From contig JAVXUO010001974.1 of assembly GCA_033065855.1 (NCBI GenBank), positions 1-64,000 on the forward strand: DNA of 64,000 nucleotides, in the 5' to 3' direction. Below the pieces are notes generated by a model. The model did no database searches, was not told where the DNA came from, and saw only the letters and a program-made list of their open reading frames with translations. Positions 11,409-21,764 of this stretch are shown here, piece after piece (position 1 is the first letter of the stretch; each line of letters starts with the position of its first letter). The translations under genes were made by a program, and so were the position numbers. This stretch comes from Escallonia rubra (lineage: Eukaryota > Streptophyta > Magnoliopsida > Escalloniales > Escalloniaceae).

Positions 11409-11771
11409 CTAATTTTGGCCTTGAAGAAGAACCTTGATTTTCGTTATATCCGTATAATCGTAGACTATAAAGTTTAGAATCGTCACGAACGTTAAACTAA
11501 GAAATTGTATGCACTGAATCCTATTGTGGCTTTGGTTATTTTCACGAGTATTCCGAATCTCAACATATTCAGTGACACCGTCGTCATTTCTTATAATGAT
11601 ATCGTCCAACACGATAATCGTCATGAAAGAAGTGGAATGGGAGTCTGACAAAGCTTCAGTAACATACAAAAGTGGTTTTTGCAAATTTCTCGACTTGTGA
11701 TTAAAGAAAGATATTTGGTATTGAAGACTTCTTCCATTGTCTATAACCGTATTATAGACAAGTTCCTCCAA
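11409..11771 (-). pseudogene. Unknown protein remnant, minus-oriented module (unit 1, copy 1)
   Basis: A 120-codon frame reads, in order, EELVYNTVIDNGRSLQYQIS, SHSTSFMTIIVLDDIIIR, DGVTEYVEIRNTRENNQS and IQCIQFLSLTF, ending LLQGQN. The last three blocks align with the plus-oriented frame at 10844-11230 (VLDDIII, HVEI, FLGLTF). It is repeated almost unchanged at 11795-12157, and shorter at 14893-15135 and 17585-17827. There is no upstream promoter or start context that I can support. I infer a degraded coding sequence of unknown family, not an active gene. Confidence 0.45.
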
Positions 11772-11794
11772 TATAATATATAAGGAACGAGTTC

Positions 11795-12157
11795 CTAATT
11801 TTGGCCTTGAAGAAGAACCTTGATTTTCACTATAACCGTATAATCGTAAACTATAAAGTTCAGAATCGTCACGAATGTTAAACTAAGAAATTGTATGCAC
11901 TGAATCCTATTGTGGCTTTGGTTATATTCACGAGTATTCCGAATCTCAACATATTCAGTGACACCGTCGTCATCTCTTATAATGATATCGTCCAAAACGA
12001 TAATCGTCATGAAAGAAGTGGAATGGGAGTCTGACAAAGCTTCAGTAACATACCAGAATGGTTTTTGCAAATTTCTCGACTTGTGATTAAAGAAAGATAT
12101 TTGGTATTGAAGACTTCTTCCATTGTCTATAACCGTATTATAGACAAGTTCCTCCAA
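11795..12157 (-). pseudogene. Unknown protein remnant, minus-oriented module (unit 1, copy 2)
   Basis: This is a near-identical repeat of the frame at 11409-11771, shifted by 386 bases, with a handful of substitutions such as NDDGV to DDDGV. It arose by duplication of the 386-bp sub-repeat. The third copy (12180 onward) has lost the open frame. Confidence 0.45.
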
Positions 12158-14327
12158 TATAATATATAAGGAACGAGTTCCTGATTTTGGCCTTGAAGAA
12201 GAACCTTGATTTTCGCTATAACCATATAATCGTAGACTATAAAGTTCAGAATCGTCACGAATGTTAAACTAAGAAATTGTACGCACTGAATCCTATTGTG
12301 GCTTTAGTTATTTTCACGAGTATTCTGAATCTCAACATATTTAGTGACACCGTCGTCATCTCTTATAATGATATCGTCCAAAACGATAATCGTCATGAAA
12401 GAAGTGGAATGGGAGTCTGACAAAGCTTCAGTAACATACTCTCTAGCTGTACACGAAATACAATTCTCTTGATTGTGCCTATGTAAGTTGACCTAGAGAA
12501 GCATATGTTGGCGTGGGAAGTTCAACATTTTGATGCCACTACTTTCTCGTGAAGGCGTGAAGCTTGGCTGAAATCCATATCTACCTCACCAGTATCAGGC
12601 CACTCTAATCATCCCAACTACTCTGTAACCTTTTCCAAGGCCAATGAGTTGGATCACTTTTTCTCCGCATTTGAGATATAGATATGCGTCTCGTAATGCC
12701 CTTGATACGTGGCTCTAATCAACAAACACATCCTTCATGGACATGATTATCAACATCCCAAAATTGTAGTTTAGTGTAATAACATGCTCGATAGAATGAA
12801 CCTTAAAGCCTTGGGAAACATAGAGATGATGACGAGATAGGTGTTTGCCCTTTTAAGCGTCCTAGATGTCGTGTCTTTCTCATCCAATAACCTAATTCAA
12901 TGGTTGAGAAAAAAGACGTAAACCAGGTCTTAAATCAGTATCCATTTAATCTCCAGGTTGTCAAGTCAGACTTGATCTCCAAAGGCTCGAACTCGCCAAC
13001 GAGGCTTGCATCCTCGGCCAACCTCAAATTAAAAGTTTAATCTCCACCTTATAGGTATTGTTTGTAATATAAGTTCGACGGCCTGAAAATCGATGTTAGA
13101 GATTTGGTTGGCTGTCTCGAACTACTGAAAGTTATTTTTAGTCGTTAATTGGCATCCTCTATCGACAAAAGTTATCACTCGCTTCATCTGCGATTGCGTT
13201 TGATGTCTAATCTTTTCGCAATTTCTCAAGGTAATACAGATTCCAGCCCAAGATTGAGGCCTTCGTGCGCAAGTGGTCAGTCACCCATGGACATAAAAAA
13301 GTCAAACTTCAAAATCAGCATATCCTTCTGTAGGTCAAGTTACTCAGGCCCACGGAGAATGTAGTTTGTGTACTCCTCCTCAAGAGCATGTTTGCTGAAG
13401 AGTGATGCTCAAGCAATTTTAGACCTATATTCCACTTGTTTCACGCCACATCTTATGCCGATTATCGAGTTGGAATGGGGAACGGTGGTTTAAATGGACA
13501 TGTTGAGATCTAAAATACTCGTGGTCATAATAAAGGCTACAACATGATTCATTGCATACAGTTTGTTAGCCTAACATTTGAGGCGAGTATGAAGCTATAA
13601 TGCCTTATCATAGAGAAGGAACTCCAGACTCGCCTCGAGCGTTAAACTAACAAACTGCATGCAATGAAGCATGTTGTAGCTTTCATTATTTCCACTAGTC
13701 TTTCAGATTTCAACATTTTCATCGAAACGATCCCCCTATCCAACGTGAAAATCGGCATAAGATGTGGCATGTAACAAGCACAATTTTGGTCCAAAAATAC
13801 TATGGCATCACCTTTCAGCAAAAACGCACGAGCAGTAACACGGACAACATTTCGTGGGCCTGAGTAACCCGACCTACAAAATGTGTTGGTTTTGGAGGTT
13901 CAAACTTTTTATGCCATGGATGACTACTTGCGCCTGAAGGTCTCAAGCTTGTGCTGAAACCCATATCAACTTCTTGCGAAATTTAAAAAGCTTAAACGTC
14001 GAATACAATTAAATTTGAGGAGTGTGACAACATTTATTATTGGAGATGGAGGACGCCTATGAATGGCATAACAATTAGTTTTATCTATTTATCGAGGCGG
14101 TCAACGATTAAATTACTTGGGCAGATGAGAGAGACAAAATACCTTGTATCCTTTCCAAAGCTTCTAAGGTTCATTCCTATTGAGTAGGTTATTACACTAA
14201 GCTACAAAGGATGGATGCAGGTGAGTATACCCATGTCGACATGGGATGTTTAGAGGATTCCCTATGGTTGGTACTAGTGAGGTAGATTTCAGTCACGCTT
14301 AAGGCCTTCACACTCAGGTAGTCACTA

Positions 14328-14700
14328 GTGGGTATCAAAAATCAAAACCAACATATCCTTCTCAAGGTTCCATGGGTCAAGTCACATAGACGCACGCAAG
14401 AGAAACGTAGTCCATTTACTGCTCAAGACCATGTTACTGAAAGTGTTGTTCAAACATTATCAGTCTCTCATACAACTCGTTTCATGCCAATTTTCGTGCT
14501 TGATGATATCATTATAAAAGTTGATGATGGTGTCAGTGAGCATGTTGAGATTTGAAATGCTCGTGAAAATAACCAAAGCTACAATATGATTCATTGCGTA
14601 TAATTTCTTGGCTTAACATTTGAGGCGAGTGTGAACTTTATAGTCTATGATAATACGGTTACACCAAAAATCGAGGTTCGTCTTTAAGATCAAAATGTGG
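14328..14700 (+). pseudogene. Unknown protein remnant, plus-oriented module (unit 2)
   Basis: This is the unit 2 copy of the frame at 10844, with the same start region (GIKNQNQHILLKVPWVKS) and the VLDDIIIKVDDGV motif, followed by a stop and the same downstream blocks. It adds nothing on function but shows that the frame is retained among units. Confidence 0.4.
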
Positions 14701-14892
14701 AACATGTTCCTTATATTATGATGTTGGAGGTATCATACATGTTTAGAGGAAGCTAATTGCTTACCAGAATGGTTTTTTGAAAATTTCTCGACTTGAGATT
14801 AAAGAAAGATATTTGGTATCGAAGACCTCTTCCATTGTCTATAACCGTATTATAGACAAGTTCCTCCAATATAATATATAAGGAACGAGTTC

Positions 14893-15135
14893 CTAATTTT
14901 GGCCTTGAAGAAGAACCTCGATTTTCGCTATAACCGTATAATCGTAGACGATAAAGTTCAGAATCGTCACGAATGTTAAACTAAGAAATTGTATGCACTC
15001 AATCCTATTGTGGCTTTGGTTATTTTCACGAGTATTCCGAATCTCAACATGTTCAGTGACACCGTCGTCATCTCTTATAATGATATCGTCCAACACGATA
15101 ATCGTCATGAAAGAAGTGGAATGGGAGTCTGACAA
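14893..15135 (-). pseudogene. Unknown protein remnant, minus-oriented module (unit 2)
   Basis: An 80-codon minus-strand frame from SDSHSTSFMTIIVLDDIII to LLQGQN, homologous to the 120-codon frames of unit 1. The upstream part is out of frame here. Confidence 0.4.
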
Positions 15136-17019
15136 AGCTTCAGTAACATACTCTCTAGCTGTACACGAAATACAATTCTCTTGATTGTGCCTATGTAAGT
15201 TGACCTAGAGAAGCATATGTTGGCGTTGGAAGTTCAACATTTTGATGCCACTACTTTCTCGTGAAGGCGTGAAGCTTGGCTGAAATCCATATCTACCTCA
15301 CCAGTATCAGGCCCCGCTAATCATCCCAACTACTCTGTAACCTTTTCCAAGGCCAATGAGTTGGATCTCTTTTTCTCTGCATTTGAGATATAGATATGCG
15401 TCTCGTAATGCCCTTGATACGTGGCTCTAATCAACAAACACATCCTTCATGGACATGATTATCAACATCCCAAAATTGTAGTTTAGTGTAATAACATGCT
15501 CGATAGAATGAACCTTAAAGCCTTGGGAAACATAGAGATGATGACGAGATAGGTGTTTGCCCTTTTAAGCGTCCTAGATGTCGTGTCTTTCTCATCCAAT
15601 AACCTAATTCAATAGTTGACAAAAATGACATAAACCAGCTTTTAAATCAGTATCCCTTTAATCCCCAGGTTGTCAAGTAAGACTTGATCGCCAAAGGCTC
15701 GAACTTGCCAACGAGGCTTGCATCCTCGGCCAACCTCAAATTAAAAGTTTAATCTCCACCTTATAGGTATTGTTTGTAGTATAAGTTCGACGGCCTGAAA
15801 ATCGATGTTAGAGATTTGGTTGGCTGTCTCGAACTACTAAAAGTTATTTTTTGTCGTTAATTGGCATCCTCTATCGACAAAAGTTATCACTCGCTTCATC
15901 TGCGATTGCGTTTGATGTCTAATCTTTTCGCAATTTCTCAAGAAGGTAATATGGATTCCAGCCCAAGATTGAGTCACCCATGGACATAAAAAAGTCAAAC
16001 TTCGAAATCAGCATATCCTTCTGTAGGTCAAGTTACTCTGGCCCACGGAGAATGTAGTTTGTGTACTCCTCCTCAAGAGCATGTTTGCTGAAGAGTGATG
16101 CTCAAGCAATTTTAGACCTCTATTCCACTTGTTTCATGCCACATCTTATGCCGATTATCGAGTTGGAATGGGGAACGGTGGTTTAAATGGACATGTTGAG
16201 ATCTAAAATACTCGTGGTCATAATAAAGGCTACAACATGATTCATTGCATACAGTTTGTTAGCCTAACATTTGAGGCGAGTATGAAGCTATAATGCCTTA
16301 TCATAGAGAAGGAACTCCAGACTCGCCTCGAGCGTTAAACTAACAAACTGCATGCAATGAAGCATGTTGTAGCTTTCATTATTTCCACTAGTCTTTCAGA
16401 TTTCAACATTTTCATCGAAACGATCCCCCTATCCAACGTGAAAATCGGCATAAGATGTGGCATGTAACAAGCACAATTTTGGTCCAAAATGCTTTGGCAT
16501 CACCTTTCAGCAAAAACGCACGAGCAGTAACACGGACAACATTTCGTGGGCCTGAGTAACCCGACCTACAAAATGTGTTGGTTTTGGAGGTTCAAACTTT
16601 TTATGCCATGAATGACTACTTGCGCCTGAAGGTCTCAAGCTTGCGCTGAAACCCATATCAACTTCTTGCGAAATTTAAAAAGGTTAAACGTCGAATACAA
16701 TTAAATTTGAGGAGTGTGACAACATTTATTATTGGAGATGGAGGACGCCTATGAATGGCATAACAATTAGTTTTATCTATTTATCGAGGCGGTCAACGAT
16801 TAAATTACTTCGGCAGATGAGAGAGACAAAATACCTTGTATCCTTTCCAAAGCTTCTAAGGCTCATTCCTATTGAGTAGGTTATTACACTAAGCTACAAA
16901 GTAGGGATGCATGTGAGTATACCCATGTCGACATGGGATGTTTAAGGGATTCCCTATGGTTGCTACTAGTGAGGTAGATTTCAGTCAAGCTTAAGGCCTT
17001 CACACTCAGGTAGTCACTA

Positions 17020-17295
17020 GTGGGAATAAAAAATCAAAACCAACATATCCTTCTCAAGCTTCCATGGGTCAAGTCACGTAGACGCACGCAAGAGAAACGT
17101 AGTCCGTTTACTGCTCAAGAACATGTTACTCAAAGTGTTGTTCAAACATTATCAGTCTCTCATACAACTCGTTTCATGCCAATTTTCGTGCTTGATGATA
17201 TCATTATAAAAGTTGATGATGGTGTCAGTGAGCATGTTGAGATTTGGAATGCTCGTGAAAATAACCAAAGCTACAACATGATTCATTGCGTATAA
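17020..17295 (+). pseudogene. Unknown protein remnant, plus-oriented module (unit 3)
   Basis: This is the longest plus-oriented version, 91 codons. The stop after HVEI in units 1 and 2 is a Trp codon here, so the frame runs on through NARENNQSYNMIHCV before a stop. Continued reading past that stop gives FLGLTFEASMNFIVYD. The family is not recognised. Confidence 0.42.
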
Positions 17296-17584
17296 TTTCT
17301 TGGCTTAACATTTGAGGCGAGTATGAACTTTATAGTCTATGATAATACGGTTACACCAAAAATCGAGGTTCGTCTTTAAGATCAAAATGTGGAACTGGTT
17401 CCTTATATTATGATGTTGGAGGTATCATGCATGTTTAGAGGAAGCTAATTGCTTACCAGAATGGTTTTTGGCAAATTTCTCGACTTGTGATTAAAGAAAG
17501 ATATTTGGTATCGAAGACCTCTTCCATTGTCTATAACCGTATTATAGACAAGTTCCTCCAATATAATATATAAGGAAGGAGTTC

Positions 17585-17827
17585 CTAATTTTGGCCTTGA
17601 AGAAGAACCTCGATTTTCGCTATAACCGTATAATCGTAGACTATAAAGTCCAGAATCGTCACGAATGTTAAACTAAGAAATTGTATGCACTGAATCCTAT
17701 TGCGGCTTTGGTTATTTTCACGAGTATTCCGAATCTCAACATGTTCAGTGACACCGTCGTCATCTCTTATAATGATATCGTCCAACACGATAATCGTCAT
17801 GAAAGAAGTGGAATGGGAGTCTGACAA
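17585..17827 (-). pseudogene. Unknown protein remnant, minus-oriented module (unit 3)
   Basis: An 80-codon frame nearly identical to 14893-15135, with VLDDIIIRDDDGVTEHVEIR and FLSLTFVTILDF. Confidence 0.4.
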
Positions 17828-18975
17828 AGCTTCAGTAACATACTCTCTAGCTGTACACGAAATACAATTCTCTTGATTGTGCCTATGTAAGTTGACCTAG
17901 AGAAGCATATGTTGGCGTTGGAAGTTCAACATTTTGATGCCACTACTTTCTCGTGAAGGCGTGAAGCTTGGCTGAAATCCATATCTACCTCACCAGTATC
18001 AGGCCCCTCTAATCATCCCAACTACTCTGTAACCTTTTCCAAGGCCAATGAGTTGGATCTCTTTTTCTCCGCATTTGAGATATAGATATGCGTCTCGTAA
18101 TGCCCTTGATACGTGGCTCTCATCAACAAACACATCCTTCATGGACATATTTATCAACATCCCAAAATTGTAGTTTAGTGTAATAACATGCTCGATAGAA
18201 TGAACCTTAAAGCTTTGGGAAATATAGAGATGATGACGAGATAGGTGTTTGCCCTTTTAAGCGTCCTAGATGTCGTGTCTTTCTCATCCAATAACCTAAT
18301 TCAATAGTTGACAAAAATGACATAAACCAGCTTTTAAATCAGTATCCCTTTAATCCACAGGTTGTCAAGTAAGACTTGATCGCCAAAGGCTTGAACTCGC
18401 CAACGAGGCTTGCATCCTCGGCCAACCTCAAATTAAAAGTTTAATCTCCACCTTATAGCTATTGTTTGTAGTATATGTTCGACGGCCTGAAAATCGATGT
18501 TAGAGATTTGGTTGGCTGTCTCGAACTACTAAAAGTTATTTTTTGTCGTTAATTGGCATCCTCTATCGACAAAAGTTATCACTCTCTTCATCTGCGATTG
18601 CGTTTCATGTCTAATCTTTTCGCAATTTCTCAAGAAGGTAATATGGATTCCAGCCCAAGATTGAGGCCTTCGTGCGCAAGTGGTCAGTCACCCATGGACA
18701 TAAAAAAGTCAAACTTCAAAATCAACATATCCTTCTGTAGGTCAAGTTACTCTGACTCACGGTGAATGTAGTTTGTGTACTACATTTCATATGCCTAAGT
18801 TCCGTCTGAAGGTTCTAAGCTTGGACTGAAATCCATATCAACGTCTCGAGAAACTAGAAAAGGTGAATACGATTACATTTGATGAGAGTGACAACATTTA
18901 TTATTGCACGTGGAGGACGCCAATCAATGGCATAACAGTTGGTTTTATCTACTTGTCGAGGCGTTCAACGATTTA

Positions 18976-19536
18976 ATTATGTCTACACCTTTGCAACTTC
19001 TCGCAGACAATGAATGTGATTCTCCTATACAAGAATTGTTAGTCAAACCTGCATGTTGATGATGGAAAATGTTCATAACTATTTCGTGGCCACATGACCA
19101 ATCCGAATCTTTAAAAAAAGTAAGCATGGTGACACCATTTGTTTTCAAATATATAAGCGATTATTTTAGTATTCTAGAGCAATCCAGTATTCCAGCCACT
19201 AAGGAGCTTAAAAAAGGGCTCATTTACAAAGTCATGCATCCTTGCCACCGCAGATGTCAACAAGTATATAATGCCTTTTTAGAGTTGTTCTCTTTATCAC
19301 CTCAACTCATTTGTGACTACAAAATAAAACTCTCTATCCCAAGTTGTTGGCTTAAGCTTGTTCTTGTTGTCCCAAAATTCTTGGATCAGAATAAAGGATC
19401 AGGTCCCAGATAGATGTCCACGTGATATACATGTTGTACAACATTCTTATCAAGCATTACTAGGGTGTGAAAGCATGAATGCAAGTGTTAAAACTAATCG
19501 AATTTGTGCACAAGCAAATAGGAACCAACCTCCTAA
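18976..19536. other. Unassigned spacer between the module array and a solo LTR
   Basis: A 114-codon plus-strand frame lies at 19069-19413 and overlaps another at 19358-19732 that runs into the LTR. Neither shows a motif I recognise, and composition is ordinary. I do not call a gene. Confidence 0.35.
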
Positions 19537-19541
19537 CAAAT
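19537..19541. repeat. Target-site duplication CAAAT, left
   Basis: It is identical to 21715-21719 on the other side of the solo LTR. Confidence 0.85.
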
Positions 19542-19969
19542 TGTTCCCAACTTATTTTGGTCGCACCCAAAGGCCCACTGGGGTCCCATTTTTCATGACA
19601 CATCCGCACAAGCAACAGTCATTTTCAACGCTCACAACCGGTCAAAGCATACACGCTCAAGTCACGTGCACTTCTCACTTTCGTTACGTTACTTCGTCAC
19701 TCAGAAGCTTATTTTCGCGCAAAGCCTCATGACACTTCGACCGTCGCACTTCGCATGTCGCCCATCGGCGCACCATGGCACTTGCCCAAGGAAGTTGGCT
19801 TTGGCCTTCCCCTTGGGGTCGGCCTCGGCCTTGGCCTTCTTCCCCTTGGGGTCGGCCTCGGCCTTCCCTTGGTGTTGGCCTTGGCCTCCCTCTAAGTCTT
19901 GGACTTCCCCTATGGGTTGGCCTTTGGTCTCCATACTTAACACCTTCACTTCTCTTCAAGGGACCATAC

Positions 19970-20060
19970 ACAACTCCGCGACCCCGTTGACCGGACACAA
20001 CTCCGCGACCCCGTCACCCGGACACAACTCCGCGACCCCCGTCACCGGCGTCCGGGCGCC
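19970..20060 (+). repeat. Short tandem repeats in solo LTR 1
   Basis: About three units of ACTCCGCGACCCCGT plus a CCGGACACA-like spacer. Solo LTR 2 has an expanded version on the opposite strand at 33520-33725. Confidence 0.8.
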
Positions 20061-20329
20061 GCACTTCAACACCCCGCCGCGCCCGTGCGCCGCTGATACA
20101 GCCGTGCCCCCAGGCTCTCTGTCACACTACCGTGCCCCCGGCACCATACGCACTACGTCGCGCCCATGCGCCGCACCACTAACAAAGACGTGCCCCCGGC
20201 ACCTTAGTCACTGCATCGCGCCCATGCGCCACAATCATGTTACATGCCCCCCGGGCACCACACTCATTCACCACACCATGCGCACCATGCCTTGATCGTG
20301 GAACATGCTTCGACCCACTCTCCGGAGTG

Positions 20330-21010
20330 TACATCACCCGCGGGGATAGACGACTCCTCCGGGACACTATCACCGCCATGGAGCTCTTCAATTCCCATTT
20401 CGCCAGGTAGACGGCTCCTCCGGGATCCTACCTCGGCCAGTCGGGTAGACGGCTCCTCAGGGATGTTACCTTGACGCGCTCCGAGTGCTCCGGAACAAGG
20501 ACTCACCAGCGAGGATAGGCGACTCCTCCGGGACACTATCTCCGCCAGGAAGCTCTTCAACTCCCCTTCCGCCAGGTAGACGGCTCCTCCGGGATGCTAC
20601 CTCGGCCAGTCGGGTAGACGGCTCCTCCGGGATGCTACCTTGACGCACTCTGAGTGCTCCGGCACAAGGACTCACCAGCGGGGATAGGTGACTCCTCCGG
20701 GACACTATCTCCGCCAGGGAGCTCTTCAACTCCCCTTCCGCCAGGTAGACTGCTCCTCTGGGATGCTACCTCGGCCAGTCGGGTAGACGGCTCCCCCGGG
20801 ATTCTACCTTGACGCGCTCCGAGTACTTCGGCACAAGGACTCACCCGCGGGGATAGACGACTCCTCCGGGACACTATCTCTGCCAGGGAGCTCTAAGTGC
20901 TCCGGCATGAAGACTCCCATTTCGCCAGGTAGACGGCTTCTCGGGGATGGTACCTCGGCCCGGGAATAGGCGACTCCTCCTGGACACTATCTCCGCCAGG
21001 GTGCCTGCGT
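20330..21010 (+). repeat. About 170-bp tandem repeats in solo LTR 1
   Basis: The landmark GACTCCTCCGGGACACTATC (with variants) recurs near 20350, 20520, 20690, 20860 and, closer, 20975. Each unit contains two half-copies of GTAGACGGCTCCTCCGGGAT. Copy 2 shows the same array on the other strand at about 32660-33300. Confidence 0.85.
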
Positions 21011-21359
21011 GACTGGCCTACGTGCTTCGGCACTGGTGGCTTGCGTTGACACCCCTAGGGACTATGACTCCCGGGTCGCTCCGAGACGGGAGCAGGTCTT
21101 CGGAGGGCATCGCGCCTAGTTCACCTGGCAGTTGGGCGTCGGGTCTTCCCCACCGCTGCCAGGCCTGTGGGACTCTGCAAGGGCTTGGATTGGAGGCTAG
21201 ATCAAGGGGGTTCTCTGGCCACACCGACGCTGTGGGAGCCAGTCTTTCTAGACAGACAGAGCGACGTTGTGCGGGGCAGGCTGGGTGAATATGTGATCTG
21301 ACAGTCCGTGAAACACCGGCACCCGTGGACCCCCCAGTGACGTGTCACTCCCGGGGAGT

Positions 21360-21404
21360 GCCACGTGTCGGTTAAAGACATCATTATCTCAATCTCTATA
21401 AATA
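21360..21404 (+). promoter_or_regulatory. Candidate LTR promoter: G-box and TATA box
   Basis: CCACGTGTCGG at 21361 contains the G-box core CACGTG. TATAAATA lies at 21397-21404 and is followed by AGAGGTCTTGAGAATTCATT, as expected for a transcription start inside an LTR. The same arrangement is kept in copy 2 on the minus strand (TATA at 32266-32273). Activity is not shown. Confidence 0.55.
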
Positions 21405-21714
21405 GAGGTCTTGAGAATTCATTCAGGACATTTGGACATTTTCAGAACATTTTCACTCACTCTAGAATCCTAAAGAGAGAAACATACAGGACCCTGACTC
21501 TGGACCTAAGCATCGGACTGTGACTGTCGTCGTGTATTCATCATGCGCTATCGCCCTCGCAGCACTGCCACCCTCAAGCTTTGTCTGGGAAGCCCTTGGT
21601 CTCTGCTTTTGTTCCACCCTTGCTATGTCTCACATCAATATACTTGACATCTGACTCGGACTGCATTCCTTGTGACACCTCGACGTAGGTACGAACCCAC
21701 TTTTCTTGGCATCA

Positions 21715-21719
21715 CAAAT
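21715..21719. repeat. Target-site duplication CAAAT, right
   Basis: It matches 19537-19541. Confidence 0.85.
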
Positions 21720-21764
21720 TAAGGTTGTACTTCAAATTTTCGGGACACGAAACGAAAAACATAA

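Larger units (their letters stand above)
11281..12440. repeat. Three tandem copies of a 386-bp sub-repeat
   Basis: Copies start at 11281, 11667 and about 12053. Each runs from TGGTTTTTGCAAATTTCTCG to AGCTTCAGTAACATAC. Units 2 and 3 have one copy. The extra two copies (772 bp) account for nearly all of the 789 bp by which unit 1 is longer. Copies 1 and 2 each carry a 120-codon minus-strand frame at an offset of exactly 386 bases. The period is not a multiple of 3, so the frames do not join. Confidence 0.9.
10121..13604. repeat. Higher-order tandem unit 1 (with internal triplication)
   Basis: This is the first of three long tandem units. The landmark TATCATAGAGA recurs at 10122, 13606 and 16299, so the offsets are 3484 and 2693 bp. 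The unit contains, in order, a minus-oriented module, a plus-oriented module, a minus-oriented module (present three times here) and a plus-oriented module. All four descend from one sequence of about 600 bp. Recurrent marks are a CAACATATCCTTCT-like block, a GTCAAGTTACT-like block and a peptide motif such as VLDDIII. No frame is open through a module. Confidence 0.85.
13605..16297. repeat. Higher-order tandem unit 2
   Basis: This 2693-bp unit has the same four alternating modules as unit 1 but one copy of the 386-bp sub-repeat. Approximate modules are minus 13605-14280, plus 14281-14760, minus 14761-15310 and plus 15930-16297. A less clearly homologous spacer fills about 15310-15930. By eye the unit is very close to unit 3, closer than its modules are to one another, so the whole unit was amplified after the inverted modules had diverged. 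Confidence 0.85.
16298..18780. repeat. Higher-order tandem unit 3, truncated
   Basis: It follows unit 2 closely up to about 18780, where the plus-oriented fourth module is cut after TAGTTTGTGTACT. From there to about 18975 the sequence switches to a diverged piece resembling the inner part of the first (minus) module (CTGAAATCCATATCAACG and TTTTATCTACTTGTCGAGGC). The array ends here. Confidence 0.8.
19542..21714 (+). mobile_element. Solo LTR, GC-rich family, copy 1
   Basis: This 2173-bp element starts TGTTCCCAAC, ends TTGGCATCA and is flanked by the perfect 5-bp duplication CAAAT. There is no interior or second LTR, so it is a solo LTR left by recombination between two LTRs. A homologous copy in reverse orientation lies at 31958-34135. 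The middle is GC-rich, with arrays at 19965-20060 and 20330-21010. A promoter-like segment lies near 21360-21404. The large overlapping open frames at 19666-20729 follow the GC-rich repeats and are not genes. The family is not identified. Confidence 0.92.

Noticed and set aside
11281..12440. CRISPR-like regular repetition
   Set aside because: Units are 386 bp contiguous copies without unique spacers, in a plant nuclear sequence; it is an ordinary tandem repeat.
13149..13364. 71-codon plus-strand frame in the module array, repeated at 18553-18765
   Set aside because: It is broken in unit 2 by a deletion at about 15970 and shows no motif; it recurs only because the DNA is repeated.
19069..19413. 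114-codon frame before solo LTR 1
   Set aside because: No recognisable domain, no splice or promoter context; left unassigned.
19666..20295. 209-codon frame, the longest in the solo LTR
   Set aside because: It lies inside the GC-rich LTR where stops are rare; frames are open on both strands and repetitive.
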